Shown piece by piece: positions 36,931 through 48,900 of a stretch of 64,000 bases of DNA. The notes under the pieces are model-generated. The model searched no databases and was not told the origin of the DNA. It worked only from the letters and a program-made list of their open reading frames with translations. The translations under genes were made by a program, and so were the position numbers. The stretch lies in NCBI GenBank assembly GCA_013399305.1, contig VXAI01000067.1, positions 372,001 to 436,000 of the forward strand, given 5' to 3'. The DNA comes from Rostratula benghalensis. Its lineage: Eukaryota; Chordata; Aves; Charadriiformes; Rostratulidae. Each line of letters opens with the position of its first letter. Positions within the stretch are counted from its first letter, which is position 1.

Positions 36931-39900
36931 TGATAACAAGCTTGTATTTGATGTCTGTTAGACAACATAAGTAGACTAATTAAATAAGTATGTACATTTA
37001 GCAACTACACCTATTCAGAACCCAGTGACCACATCTATGCTGATGAAATTAACTGCAAAGTTACTACCAAAACCCTATGCAGCAAAATCAAGCAGTAAAA
37101 AAAATTCAATTATGGTGGCCTGCAAAATACAAGTCTCGCTCCCAGGAGATGTTAAGGACAAACCTCAGCCCGAGATCGACAGCTTTTCAGAGTCTCGCTG
37201 AACCACAACTGTTGAACACAATGTCAGAGTGACAGCACTTCAGTTCTCATCTCAGTGCAAAAGAGCTGCATTCAACTACACTCAATAAATGTTCTATCCC
37301 AGGGAAAAAAAAAAAAGGACATGGAAGATCATACGTGATATAACCTTCATTGCCAGATATTACTTACTTATTACTTTTTAAAAAAAAAAAAATAAATCAC
37401 AAAGCATCACAAAAGTTTACCTGTTTCATAACACAGAGCTTTGACTTCAATTAAAGTGACACAAGTGTGTTTTTAAATGGCATTAAAAGTTTCAGCTCTC
37501 ATAAGGTACTTGAAAGCATGCTTGGGCCATCTAGTGGAAGAAAGTTAAAAGCCTGGTGAAATTACACTGTTGAACTCAAAAATCATATCATACATCACTA
37601 ATGCACAAACAACAGCAACAGAAGAGGTCTTTCCAACAAAAAACCTCATGTGCGCTTAGTCACTTTCTAGCATTAACAAAATTTCTCAAAAGTCAACCCA
37701 AAGCTGATTTCTACTTGGCAGACCATTTCAAGAACCAGTATTGTAAGGTCAGGAAACCCTTGCGTAACAATGTGTCTCACACCCCCCTCCATGCCCTTCC
37801 ACTGCTGGTACTGGGACACACCGAGAATGGTCTGCAGCGTCAGAAGTTCCCTTTATTCGCTTTCCGAAAGATTTCTCAGCCGCTCTCAAGACAGTTAGTC
37901 ACACTGCAACAGCACAGTGATACTTTCCAAAGCCAAGTTCTGTATCTAGTACAATAAAATGTATTTAAAATTGAAATGAGATTTCAATTTCAAAGCAGAA
38001 CTCTTGGTTAAGTACTGCTGCTGCTCCACGTGCTGTTACAGATCAACCCTGCTCTTCAGGAACCGTGCCACTTCCATCAAGCTTGGCTAGCACAACAGCT
38101 GGGTAGCACTTCATAAGAGGATTCTTTCAGACAATAAATACATCACTGGCTCTGATATAAAGTCTCAAGAATATTATAGTTATTCTTATGGCAACCTGAG
38201 TATGTTTTCAGACTTCTAACAGCTCCTCTACACACAACTGTGTGAACAGAGGGGTTTGTCTACAATTCAGTAAATAGGGAAGAGCTGCTGGGTTTGGACT
38301 TCTTTGCATAAACCACCTCCTGAACTTCCACATTTCATCACCGTGAAGCATTCTGTACAGTATCATTAGACAGATGCTACAATTAACTGGGAATTAAAAC
38401 TTACATTAAATTATTGTTGCTATTTCACTTCTGTTCAACAGGAAGTCATGCTGCTTTTTTGTATCCATCTTGAAGTCTTTATACATTCTATAAAACTCTG
38501 AACATCGTGCTGTTACCAGAGGGGTGTATCAACAGCACTTGACTGGAGTTTAGGTGGAACTGTAGGGAGGGAGAGGAACTGAAAAAACATGCAGCTTGGG
38601 AAGCCTGGGGTCCCACACCACAGCCTACAGACAACAGAGCAGCAGAGCCTGCAGTCCAAAGAAGATTAAGTTTGGCTTCATAGACAGCAGCACATTCAGA
38701 CTGGTGCTGGAGCCCAAGGATCCTGGACCAGCCCCGCTCCCCTTCTACCACTGCAGTGGTAAACATCAGCTGGTCAAAATCAACAGGCACAAAAGAGGTG
38801 TTGCAGAACATCTGCTAACACTGCGACCTTACAACTGCCAGCATACTTCTACCAAGGCATGTGCCTAAGAGATACTTACACTAGAAGAGCATGGACTGTA
38901 GCAGCGCTATTTACTGGAAGGTAAACTGAATCAATATCCATCAGACCTATGATAAGGATTTACAATAATTCCTAAAAAACCCTGAAAGTTCCATAAAATG
39001 CTAATTAAACAGGTCTCCCTACTGAAGTGACGTGCAGCTGAATTGCACTTGGAGGACAGCTTGAGACCTATCATCTCTCACACCCATTACATCTGGAAAA
39101 AGAATGCCCTTTTCAGAGTGTCATTTTCTTTCCATTAGTTAAAAACAAACAAAACAAACAAAAAAAATCAACTTCCTTTCCCAGACCTGATCTTCAGAAC
39201 TGCTACCTTCCTACTGATTACAACATTGCATAATATCACTAGATATTTAGAAAAGCAATTTCTAACTAGTTTTATATGCCCATCTATACCAAGGTCAAAA
39301 GCATTCTAGGGTACAGTGTACAAATAGTTAGCAATAACTATTTAAATCTTTAATCAAGCACTCAGTTTTGATCATTGTTAGAATAAGATCAATGTGCTTT
39401 ATTTTTTATTTCTTTTACATCCTGAAATAACAGTGCAATACTTGAACTCAGAACAACTCTTCAAGAATTTTTTATCTCAATTACAGTTTCGTACCTTTTA
39501 AAGAAACCGGAAGATCTGCATCTAATTAACGTGTATTTCCATGTGCTAGCATCTCTTTAGAACTTTGGTATGACTTTACTGTATGTATCATTTAATAGTG
39601 ATCATAGCAACTAACACGGGATAAACTCAAAAGATGTATTTTTTCTGAAGAGAATCATACCCTCCCAAGTGTATTTTGACAATGATTTCACTTCATACTT
39701 CAATTCTTAATATACCATAGGCTTAGAGTATGCACACTTCTATCATGATAATGATAATACATAAAAAAATCAGTCAGGCTTTAATTCCAGTGCTCTCAGC
39801 TTTCCTCTGTGACAGTGTTGCAATTAAATTTTCTTGGTTTGTTTAAACAGCAACATGACCTTCATTTTGGACTACGTATGTATCAAATGAAAAATATCTG

Positions 39901-41362
39901 ATTTGAAAAGAGAGATCAAAAGTGCAAATGGATTGCTGAATAGCTTAGGGGGTTAAGATAGTCAAGCCTGTATTTATGCAGATCTGTCCTCCAATTAGGG
40001 GTATGTTAATTTAAATTAGTAACAATCATTAACATAACTCCATTAAATAATATCTTGTCCTTAAGAAGGAGAGCAATGACTTAGCCGTTACCCACAACAA
40101 AATGCAACATCTTAAAAAATATTACTATGTAACAAGGGTGAACCATTGGCACCATCCAAGATCTGGGCTGGCACTGCCAAGCTACAAAGCTTTCACAGGC
40201 AAGTTTGGCAGCAGATACCAAAAAGTTTGCATTACTGCAGCCATGACTGACGTGAAGAATCTAAGGGCTTGCGATGTAGCCTTTGAACTGTACCTACAGC
40301 CTTTCACCAATTGAAACTTGAAAATATGCTCAAACAAAACCCATCAGCCCCTGTAATTAAAGCATTCATTTTATTATGGGGAATCTTCCTTGACAGTTTC
40401 TGTCTAGCACATAGGCCTAAAAAAAACACAAACAGAAAAAAAAAACAACGAAACCCACCTAAAAAAAGAGTTTTCAGCAAATTAAGTGGGTCACAAAAAA
40501 GAGCCTTCACCTAGTGCATGCTGCTCTGCCATCTATACTCTTAACCTTATTTACACAGATTTCTGTACAAGTAGTTCTGTCTGCATACACACTTCACCCA
40601 AACTGCTTAGTCTTATGAATACTTCAGATGTCATGAACATTTTAAAAAGAAATAATTAAGCTAAAGTACTCTAAGATATGGACTCACAACTTCTAGCACA
40701 TTTATCTCTAAGATGCAGCATTTGCCATTATATAAACCTCCTTAACAAGCAGGTTAAAGGACAACATACAACTGCTTTAAGTTAAAAGCTCCGAGCGCAG
40801 ACAACTTCCTACAGGGGATTTCACTGCCGTGCTATGAGACAGAACCTCACCGACACAAACTACTTTCGACTACTAGTAGAGAGAAGAAAGACAGCAGTCC
40901 GAACTAACACATTTTATCCCACGTTTCAGCTCCCACCACATGCTTTATTAAGAATCCAAAGCGAAAGTCACAGACTCCGGGCGAGGGCCGTTGCAGAGGA
41001 GGGACGCGCTCCCCTCCCGCCAAGGCTGCCTCTCCTCAGGGCACCTTTGGCGCCAAGCTCCGGCACGCAGCTCCGCAACTCCCGGGGCGCCGGGCCGGGA
41101 CAGGAACCGGCCACCCCGCACCACGCCAGGCCCGAGACCGGCCCCACGTGGCTCAGAGCGGGCTGCCGGGCGGGGAAAGCCGCGAAAGGAGCCGGGCCCC
41201 ACTCTACCCCCTCAGCGCCTGGGCCCCTCGTCGGGCGCGTCGCGCTCGCTCGGGCCTGTGCGACGACGGCGGGAAAGTGGCAGCCGCAGGCACCCGGGCC
41301 CGATGCCACCCCTGTGTGTGTGTCCCCGCCGCCCCACCGGCCGCTCGGCGGCCCCCGACCCC

Positions 41363-41429
41363 NNNNNNNNNNNNNNNNNNNNNNNNNNNNNNNNNNNNNN
41401 NNNNNNNNNNNNNNNNNNNNNNNNNNNNN
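41363..41429. other. Assembly gap (67 N)
   Basis: A run of N inside the GC-rich island. The true length and sequence are unknown. Confidence 1.
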
Positions 41430-41592
41430 CACCAGCGCTGCCCGCGCCCCCCGCACGGCGGGGTCCCCGGAAGGCCGGCCAGTGCGCCCGCTCTCCCCAA
41501 CAGGAAATCCTGGCTGGGCTGGGCGCTGCGGAGGGAGCCGCGGCGCCGGGTTCCGGGGGAAGTGGAATTATTTTTTACCAGCGAAGAGATCA

Positions 41593-41607
41593 ACTTCCAC
41601 ATCCGGT
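41593..41607 (-). promoter_or_regulatory. Tandem ETS/GABP motifs
   Basis: The minus strand reads ACCGGATGTGGAAGT, two ETS cores (GGAT, GGAA) in direct repeat. GABP binds paired ETS sites as a heterotetramer, so this could be an autoregulatory site. Confidence 0.4.
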
Positions 41608-41702
41608 AACAGGGCCCTATACAAAGGCGCAGACTGACCTGGAAAAGCTTGGCCGGCCCAGAGGGGGTGAAGGAGAGACGGGGCGCGGGGATGGGGCCTT
41701 AC

Positions 41703-41800
41703 CGTGCTGCCGGCCCGGCCGCCGCCGCTGCCACAACAACCAGGGGCGCCGGAGGCCGCCGCTCATCGGCGCCCAAAAGCCCCACACAAAAGTCCCCGCT
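41703..41800 (-). other. GABPB1: Alternative candidate GABPB1 first-exon donor
   Basis: A second minus-strand donor, GCACG|GTAAGG, lies at 41703/41702. It could end an alternative or a longer first exon. The right boundary is arbitrary. Confidence 0.3.
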
Positions 41801-41938
41801 GCGGCTGGCGGAGGGACACGGCGGGCGGAGGGGAGGGGCGGCCCGCGCTGTCCCGCCGCTCCGCCGCCAGCCCGCCGCCGGGCGAGGGGCAGCGGGGGCC
41901 GCCCGCGGGAAGCGCTTGGAGGGGCGCCCGGCACTTAC

Positions 41939-42060
41939 CATGGGGTGTGGGTTATTATCTTATTACACAAAATATCGCCGACAAAAGGGGCTCGGCGGAG
42001 GGATACGGCCTCGGTGCCGCCCGTCGCGCATGCGCGGCGGCGTGGGGAAAGGCGGGGGAA
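41939..42060 (-). other. GABPB1: Candidate GABPB1 first exon (mostly 5' UTR)
   Basis: A consensus donor on the minus strand, CCCATG|GTAAGTG, puts the exon's 3' end at 41939. The exon ends with an ATG that, after splicing to 34721, would read ATG-ATG-TCA in frame. The upstream (right) edge is a guess near the NRF1/YY1 cluster. Its assignment to GABPB1 rests on position, strand and donor only. Confidence 0.5.
42026..42035. promoter_or_regulatory. NRF1 palindromic site
   Basis: GCGCATGCGC is the perfect NRF1 consensus. It lies about 90 bases upstream of the candidate exon-1 donor, as expected for a TATA-less housekeeping promoter. Confidence 0.7.
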
Positions 42061-42077
42061 GCGGGGACTGGCGGGGC

Positions 42078-42090
42078 CCGCCATGTTCCG
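42078..42090 (-). promoter_or_regulatory. YY1-like motif next to an ETS core
   Basis: The minus strand reads CGGAACATGGCGG: an ETS core (CGGAA) followed by the YY1 core (ATGGCGG). Both are common at the start sites of housekeeping genes. Occupancy is inference. Confidence 0.45.
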
Positions 42091-42240
42091 TCCCGCTTCC
42101 CGCCCGGCGGGGGAAGGGCGCTGCCTGCCCGCCAGCCGCCTTCGGACGGCCCCAGCGGCTAGAGGCGACCTCTCAGCGTGCCGGGAGCGGGGAGAGCTGC
42201 CCTAAAGGCAGTTTAAGAAACAAGAAAGGGGGTCACTATC

Positions 42241-44860
42241 CCTACCGCCCGGCTTCTTCGGGCTCTTCTTTGCCACAGGACTCTTCCTACCTCATGGGGC
42301 TCCGATGGCGCTCCCAGGCGAGGGTGCCATTTCTCAGCAAGGACTTTGCTGCCTTGCCTCAGGGCTTTAGCTACATTTTGATATCATAAGAGATGGGATT
42401 TTATATTCCCAACAGCTCCAAAATGACCCTAAGGCCCTGCTGCCCTGGCAGAGAGCTCTGGCCTTCTGTCCCAAAGGGGCACTGGACCTGCCATTGCAGC
42501 CCTCGAAATGTTTCCCCTGGTTGGGTTTCAGCAATCCAAAATGGTCACACTCACATTCTCCCCAGAGCTATTCCAGGTCACGGATCTTATGATACCACCA
42601 TAAAGCTTAGATCCCATAGTCTAAAAGATCATTAAACACAAAGTTCTGCTGTGCTGTTTTGGAGACCATAATATCTACTAGATGCTCTTAGGCAGAGGAA
42701 TACTTGTAACAACGTTGTTTACGTGCCCATTATTTTTTGGCCCTTGAGTTGTCTAACACAGCTTTGGAGAAAATGCAAGTAACCAGGTGCTGAAGAGCAG
42801 ACATCACCGTGCAGATACCACAGGGCTGAGTGCTGAGCGGGGGCTCAAACAGCCCCATGGAGAGCTCTGCCTTCCCACAGGCGGTGGCAGAGCAGCTCTC
42901 CTGGCTGCGGGGCTGGCGCCTCCCCCGCCGACAGGGATCCCTCCGTCGTAGCGTTTTTGCGCCGAGTTAGGCTACAGGGAGGAACTCTCCATGAACTTTT
43001 TTTGGAAAGCCGTTTTAATCTTCCTTGATTTGTTCGTCACCTGGCTCGGGGACCTGTTGACTTACTCTTCTGGGAGTGACCAGCCAGAAGGCGGCACCAG
43101 AGAACAAGCCCAGACACCCCCTCTCGCTGTCACTTGTCACCAGGGTGTAGACACCTTAAACCCAGCCTTCATCACATCTCTTTTCCGTCGTTGGTAAGTG
43201 TGCTGTGTCTCTCAACAAGCATTTAGCTTGCCATATTATGGGTTTTCATTTACGCAGTAGCAGTAGATGCAGAAAGCATTACGATACCCTCACGGGCGTG
43301 TGCCAACGTGCAGGAATGCCCTGTGGCGTTAGCTGCCATGCTGTGGAAAAGCAAAATGTTCTGTATTATTGAAAATCTTTTTATAGAGGTGAGGAATGCA
43401 GTCTGCATTTAGTCCATTAGCACTTTATATGGGGTTTCATTATTACTACCACAACCTCCATCTTTAAAATTATTGTCTAATGTTGGTTTGTTGGGGTTTT
43501 TTGTCAGAATTCACCAGAAGTACATTTAAGAGAGAGACATTTGATGTCTGATGTAAGCAAGTCAAAACACATTTCACATCTGTAAAGTACCTGGTTTCTT
43601 TTCCTTTATTTTACCCATTTGTAAAATAGTAATTTATAGGTTTTGTTAACTAAATAATCTAATACATTCTATTAAAAAGCAGAAGGATTTTTACTGATTT
43701 ATTTATTTAATAATGCTGTACAGTGACATCTGTGCTGATAGAAAAATGTGTTCTAACCCAAGGCAACACCACAGCGTGTTATAACACAACATAATAGCAT
43801 GCTTTAACAAGTTCTTGAATATGGTAAAGCAGGTCCTCCCTGACACCTTTCTACATATGGCTGCAGTTGCCCATGCAAGTAAGGCCAAAAGATTTTACAA
43901 CAATTTCTTCATGTAAGAGAAACAATAAAAGGGACACTGCGAGTGCGGTTTGGAGAGGAGCTAGTATGATACTTGACATTAATTTGCACACTTAGATCCC
44001 AAGCTTTGTCATCAGTGGACTTACTGAAAGGAGTAACTTTTGTCATACCTTTCTTCTGGCATGGCCCACCTTGGCTAAGACAAATAGAGCAGTTCTGAAA
44101 AAGGCACTAGTATTGTGTTATTAATATTATTCATTTCACCTTAATGTTGTTAGAGTACATCAACTTACTTTAGTATTAATTCTTTGATTGCACAATATAG
44201 AAGACATAGAGCTGTACTAATTTCTTCCAGAATCTTTTTATGCATCTGATCTCTTCTTTGCACTGCAAATTAGGGGATATTGTTTGAGCCTTTCATGTAC
44301 CAACGTTACTCTACCACTAAATGTTATAATACAATTAAGCCTTCTTGGCAACAATTAAGCAGTAGTGTTTTGGAAGGCTACATGGAGACAGGCATCTTGC
44401 ACATTTTGGTTACTCAACCTCCCAGTTTCCAAAAGTGGATGAAGGAAACTGCTGCAGTTCCCAAGACCTTTCCATTAGCAAAATGGGGTGATACGTTGAA
44501 GTATCTTAGTTGAAGACCCCACCTTGGCACAGTTAGGGGACAGACTGGGACTGTGGCAGGACAAAGCATCTGTCCATTGGTGCAAGATCTCGATGGCACG
44601 ACCTGCCCCACCTCCCCACCCTTCACCCAGTGTTTTAAATCCCAGCACGACTGTACGGTGTGTCCACGCGTACCTGCCATCACCGAGGTATGATGCTTGT
44701 AGTAACACCACAAGCTGCAGAGAAAACAGAGCCATCAATAAAAAGCAAGACCTGAATTTACCGTGTCCCCAGTCAATGCATTTTTCTCTGGCAAAAAAGG
44801 CAGGTTTTGTAATGGGAGGTGTCTCACCTTCCCAGACCTCACAGGGCAGCAGAAGGGCCG
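42241..44860. other. Spacer between the GABPB1 and USP8 GC islands
   Basis: Moderately GC-rich up to about 43.2 kb, then AT-rich. It contains an isolated plus-strand consensus splice donor at 43193/43194. No conserved protein-coding signal was recognised. Confidence 0.6.
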
Positions 44861-44869
44861 GTTTAAGGC

Positions 44870-45990
44870 TCCGCACAAGACGTGACATCCCTCAAAGCCC
44901 GCTTTTGGTGCCTTGGCCCCGGTGACACCGAGGGCCCGCAACCGAGACGAGGCGCCGAGCCCACGGCCCCTTGCTAGGGCAGGGCTAGGCCCCACGGAGC
45001 CGGGCGGGTCGGGGCTGTGGGCAACCCCACGACCCCTGCGGGCGCTCTGCCGGGCTCTCCCTGAGGAGCCAGCGCGGTGGCGCTCATCTGAGGTGACCTG
45101 CCTCCCTCCTCACACCGCCCCCAGACACACTCCCGCCGCCGGGGGAACTCCACGGCGGCCGCGGGACCCCACCCGGCCTTGCCTCGCCTCGCCTGGCCGC
45201 ACCCCGCAGGCCAGCGGCGGGTCGCCAACCTCCCGCCGCGTCCCCCCGTCGCCTGAGCCCGGCCCCGCCGCCCGGATAGGGCCGCCGAGAGTCCCCGCCC
45301 CCGCGGGGGAGCGGAGGCCCGGGAGGGAGGGAGGAACACCGCCGAGTTCCGCCTCAGCAGCCATGGTCGCGTAGCGTCTCCCCGGTATCCGCGCTCGGAC
45401 ATGGGCCTGCCCCGGGCCGGCGGGCTGAGGCAGCGAGTCCCCGCGGCGGTGAGTACGCAGCCAGGTCCCCCGCGCTGGCCGGAGGCGACGCCCGGGCCCC
45501 CAGGGAGAGCGAGGCCTGCTGGGCGGGCGGACTCGCCTCAGGCCCTCCTCTGGCCGCGGCGGGAGGGGGCGGGCGCCCTTGGAGGGGAGCTCCAGGCCCG
45601 GCCCCGCCGTGTGGGGGTGCGGGGAGGGAGCCCTCAAGGGACTGCGGAGGACAGGGGGAGCCGGACGGGGCTTGGGGGACTTGGGGGAATCGGGCCTAGC
45701 CCGGCCCGGCGAGGAGCGGGCAGCCCTCCGCTCCGCTGCCGGCGGCGTGACCTTGGGCAGGCCGTCCCAGGCGCAGCCCGGCCGGGTTGAGGCGGCAGCG
45801 GGAGAAGCCGCTCCGGTGCCCGAGAGCGGCCGGAGGAAGATGGTAAGGGAGCAGCGTTTCCCAGTGCGCACTCCCCCGGCCGGAGCGGGCAGGCGGCGAG
45901 CTGCGCTGTCATGGAGACTGCCACAGCCCCGGCCCGGCCCCCACTGACAGGGCGCCGGCCCCGCACCCGGCCGCCCCGGGGGTTTTAACC
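44870..45990. promoter_or_regulatory. USP8: CpG-rich island at the USP8 promoter
   Basis: A second dense CG region with plus-strand donors at 45448/45449 and 45842/45843. Long open frames on both strands here are products of GC richness. No TATA box is evident near the donors, consistent with a housekeeping promoter. Confidence 0.85.
45380..45448 (+). other. USP8: Candidate USP8 first exon (5' UTR)
   Basis: The donor GCGGCG|GTGAGTACG ends the exon at 45448. The left edge is not known. In the frame of the real start codon an upstream TGA (45426-45428) closes the reading frame, so translation must begin at 50174. Confidence 0.5.
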
Positions 45991-48900
45991 GTCTTATTAT
46001 AAACCTGGAGTTTTCAGCCCCTCTGTCGTCTCTCCGGCTTCTTGTCACTTATACTGTTTGCCTACCTTTGCGGATTTTCATCTACCTAAATAAGAAGTGA
46101 AGGTAGTTGTAGTCTTACTTAGATTGAATAACTTTAAAACTTCCTGTATAAAATCCAACTGGGTTTTGTTTTGGTTTGGTTTTTTTAAGCCACTTAGCCT
46201 TGTAGTGTCTTCTCTCCCCATCAGTATCAGTTAAACTGTGGGATGAGCGAATCGTCAGAAAGGATTTTCACTCTGTACAAAGTGAGCCATTCCCAGGTGT
46301 GGTGGCACAGGTAGTTTCATCATGGTACGTGGCCAAAGATGGACCCAGAACACATTACTGCCACGGTGACTGGTAGTATCCAGCAAGATTATGATAGTTT
46401 GGGTACTCTGTGTGAGCATAACGGCCTTGCCTCAATGGTAACAATCAGGCTGTGCACATTAAGTTACAGTATCAAGGCCTGAAGAGAGAGAGAGCTCACA
46501 GAGGTAAATATGCTGATTGAGTTTATAGTTCAGTCACATTAAAATACTGTATCTCTGACCGATACTGATAATCTTAACAAAACCAACTCTTCTGCACAGA
46601 GTACAGACAGTAAAACTTAATTCCAAGAGAACCAAGGAACTTAATGCTCATGAGAAACCTGTTTCTCATTTGCCCAACTCTTAAAGACAAAAATAAGTGG
46701 GTGAATGATACTTTATTGCATACCTGAATTGGTGATGCACAGTACTTAGCATGTCAGTTCATTCCAGATTGTGTTAGTGCATGCTGCTTGCAATATAACT
46801 GCTGCTGTGCATAGTTCTTGCTGTGGTCATTCCACTTAAAGCTTACTCATATCCTTAGTAAAACAATCTTGATGTCGAAAAACCTGTTACCAACAGGTAT
46901 GTTTCCTTGTCACTATAAAATCATCCATTCTAAATGTTTTAAATGCCCATAAACATCCAAGCATGGTTTCTCTTATGTTTTGGGGATATTGGCCTGTTTT
47001 TCAGCACTCTTAATACTTAATTCTTAATAAACCTGAGATAATACTTCAGCTGGTGATGGAACAAGCACACGGGTGGAGTTTAATCTTAATTTTTTTAAGA
47101 AAAAAGTTGGCAAGCCAGAAATAGTTTTCTTTACTCTTCTTCATGGAGTTGACCAACAGTAGATTTAGGTATTATGGCTTCTTCAATCCCTTGTATTTAT
47201 GGTTTTATGATCCACTTCTCTTATCTTGCTGGGAAAAAATATCTCTCTTCTTTAGAGATGTATGAAAGATCCATATATATAATTGGAAGGGGTCATCGAT
47301 GCCTTGGTGTTGCTATTGTATTGATATGGTGATTATAAGCGGGAGGGAAATGGAATGCTTGGCAAAAGTGAGCATAATCTAGTCAATACAGCCTGGAGCA
47401 GCAAGAATTTATCCTGATAAAATGGATGCAAGTCTGGTAAAAAAGTACAGTTCATTGCAGCTCCTCTAGTGGAAACAAATACAGACCTCATACAGAACAT
47501 GCAGTAGCTGGTCTAGCTCCCTGTATTTCACTCCTGTATGTTAACTACTCCTGAACGTCTTCATTTGTGCAACTTATTTTGCTGGAGGAACCATTGAGAC
47601 AGGACACTTAGGAACTGGATATCTCTGAAATTTTAGGTTCAAATTCATCTGGTTATGTTTATACATGAAGGATCCAATTTGGATTCTGAAATCTGTGTCT
47701 TCCTAAAGCCTGCTCAGAGGAGGAAAAACACCCTTATTCATTTCAGTATAATGGAAAAATCAAGTTACAAGCACATTTTAAAATTTTGTAGAGGCTTATG
47801 GAATTTTAAGCATTCTTCTGAGCCAAGACTCTGAGCAGTCAACTGGCAACTAGTAGTCAGCCTGTAGGTTATAGTTAGGGAATTTTTCCTGTAAGAGACT
47901 GAAAATGTTAGTTGTAGTTCTATACTTAAAGTTCTGTATAGAAGCAACTGAAATCTCATATTAACTTATATATGCTGTATGTAGTCCTGTTAAATAGGCT
48001 GCTGAGAACTATTATTGGGTTTTTTTAAATGTTATTCCTAATACAACCTTACTCATTTTACTCCAGAATATTGCATGAATTATGGTGCTGAGAGAGGTCA
48101 AAGAGTATGGTCACACCTCATTCATCAGATACTGTGGGTAGTAGTTCATGTTTTGAAAAAGGTACATACATTTACTCAGATAAAAGTAAGTTCAGTATTG
48201 AAATTATCTGATGATTTAAAGACTTAGTGTTATAACTCACCATAGCAGAAAGAGATGGAAAGACAATTTTTGTTCTTGGCCAAAACTTAGATTTGGCTTT
48301 TATACACTAGTTCTACACTTGTCTAGATGAGGTTCCAGAAGAACTGCCCCTATCAAGGTGTGTCAGCAGCACTTGAGAATTTATTAGCACCTTTATGCCT
48401 TGCATTAAATGGTTCATTTTCCATATAATCTTGGGTGGGTTGTTTGTTTTTTTTTTCCCTCATACATGATAATGTTACATTCATATCTCTTTTGAATGAC
48501 ATTTAGTTACAATATTCTGTCAGAACACAACCAAATGCTGCCACTTAAGATTAAGAAAATACTGGTTACGTAACAGAGCAAACATTGAAGATATATTTGG
48601 AAAGGACTTAACTTCAAAGAAAAAGTCTATTTACAGTTCTGAAAAAAAAAAGCACCAGGTAAAGACATGCTCTGAAGGCAGGATTAGTCAAGCAATGCTA
48701 AAATCTTAATAAGAATGAAGCTATTCTTTCTAGTTTTATGAAGCTGTAAAAAACATGTCTTTGTTTTAGGTAAAAAAGTTTTTAGATTGGAAGGGCTCTT
48801 TACTTTGGGGTAGGGGAAGGTCTGTGTTTTGTTTCTCCTGAATGCAATTGTTCTAATCAGTTTTCTGCCTTGTTTTCAGCATCTAAATATCTCCCTGAAA

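Larger units (their letters stand above)
34722..41938 (-). other. GABPB1: GABPB1 intron 1 (5' untranslated region intron)
   Basis: About 7.2 kb between the first coding exon and the candidate first exon. It contains a G-run (36471-36488) and a CR1 fragment (about 36706-36930), and its distal end lies inside the GC island. No conserved coding exon was recognised. Confidence 0.65.
40960..42240. promoter_or_regulatory. GABPB1: CpG-rich island at the GABPB1 promoter
   Basis: An abrupt rise in G+C with dense CG dinucleotides compared with flanking AT-rich DNA, interrupted by the 67-N gap. It includes splice donors on the minus strand, a palindromic NRF1 site, ETS motifs and a YY1-like motif. Open frames crossing it on both strands arise from low stop-codon density and are not taken as genes. 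Confidence 0.85.

Noticed and set aside
38870..38880. Minus-strand donor-like CTAGT|GTAAGTATC inside GABPB1 intron 1
   Set aside because: A good donor match, but no acceptor/exon partner could be identified. A single 9-base match in 7 kb is not evidence for an exon.
40834..42389. Long open frames on both strands across the first GC island (up to 404 residues)
   Set aside because: They run through the N gap, overlap each other in several frames, are rich in Pro/Arg/Gly/Ala as expected from GC-rich DNA without stops, and resemble no known protein.
44913..46048. Long open frames in the second GC island (up to 312 residues on the minus strand)
   Set aside because: Same reason: low stop-codon density in CG-rich DNA, multiple overlapping frames, no domain or splice support.
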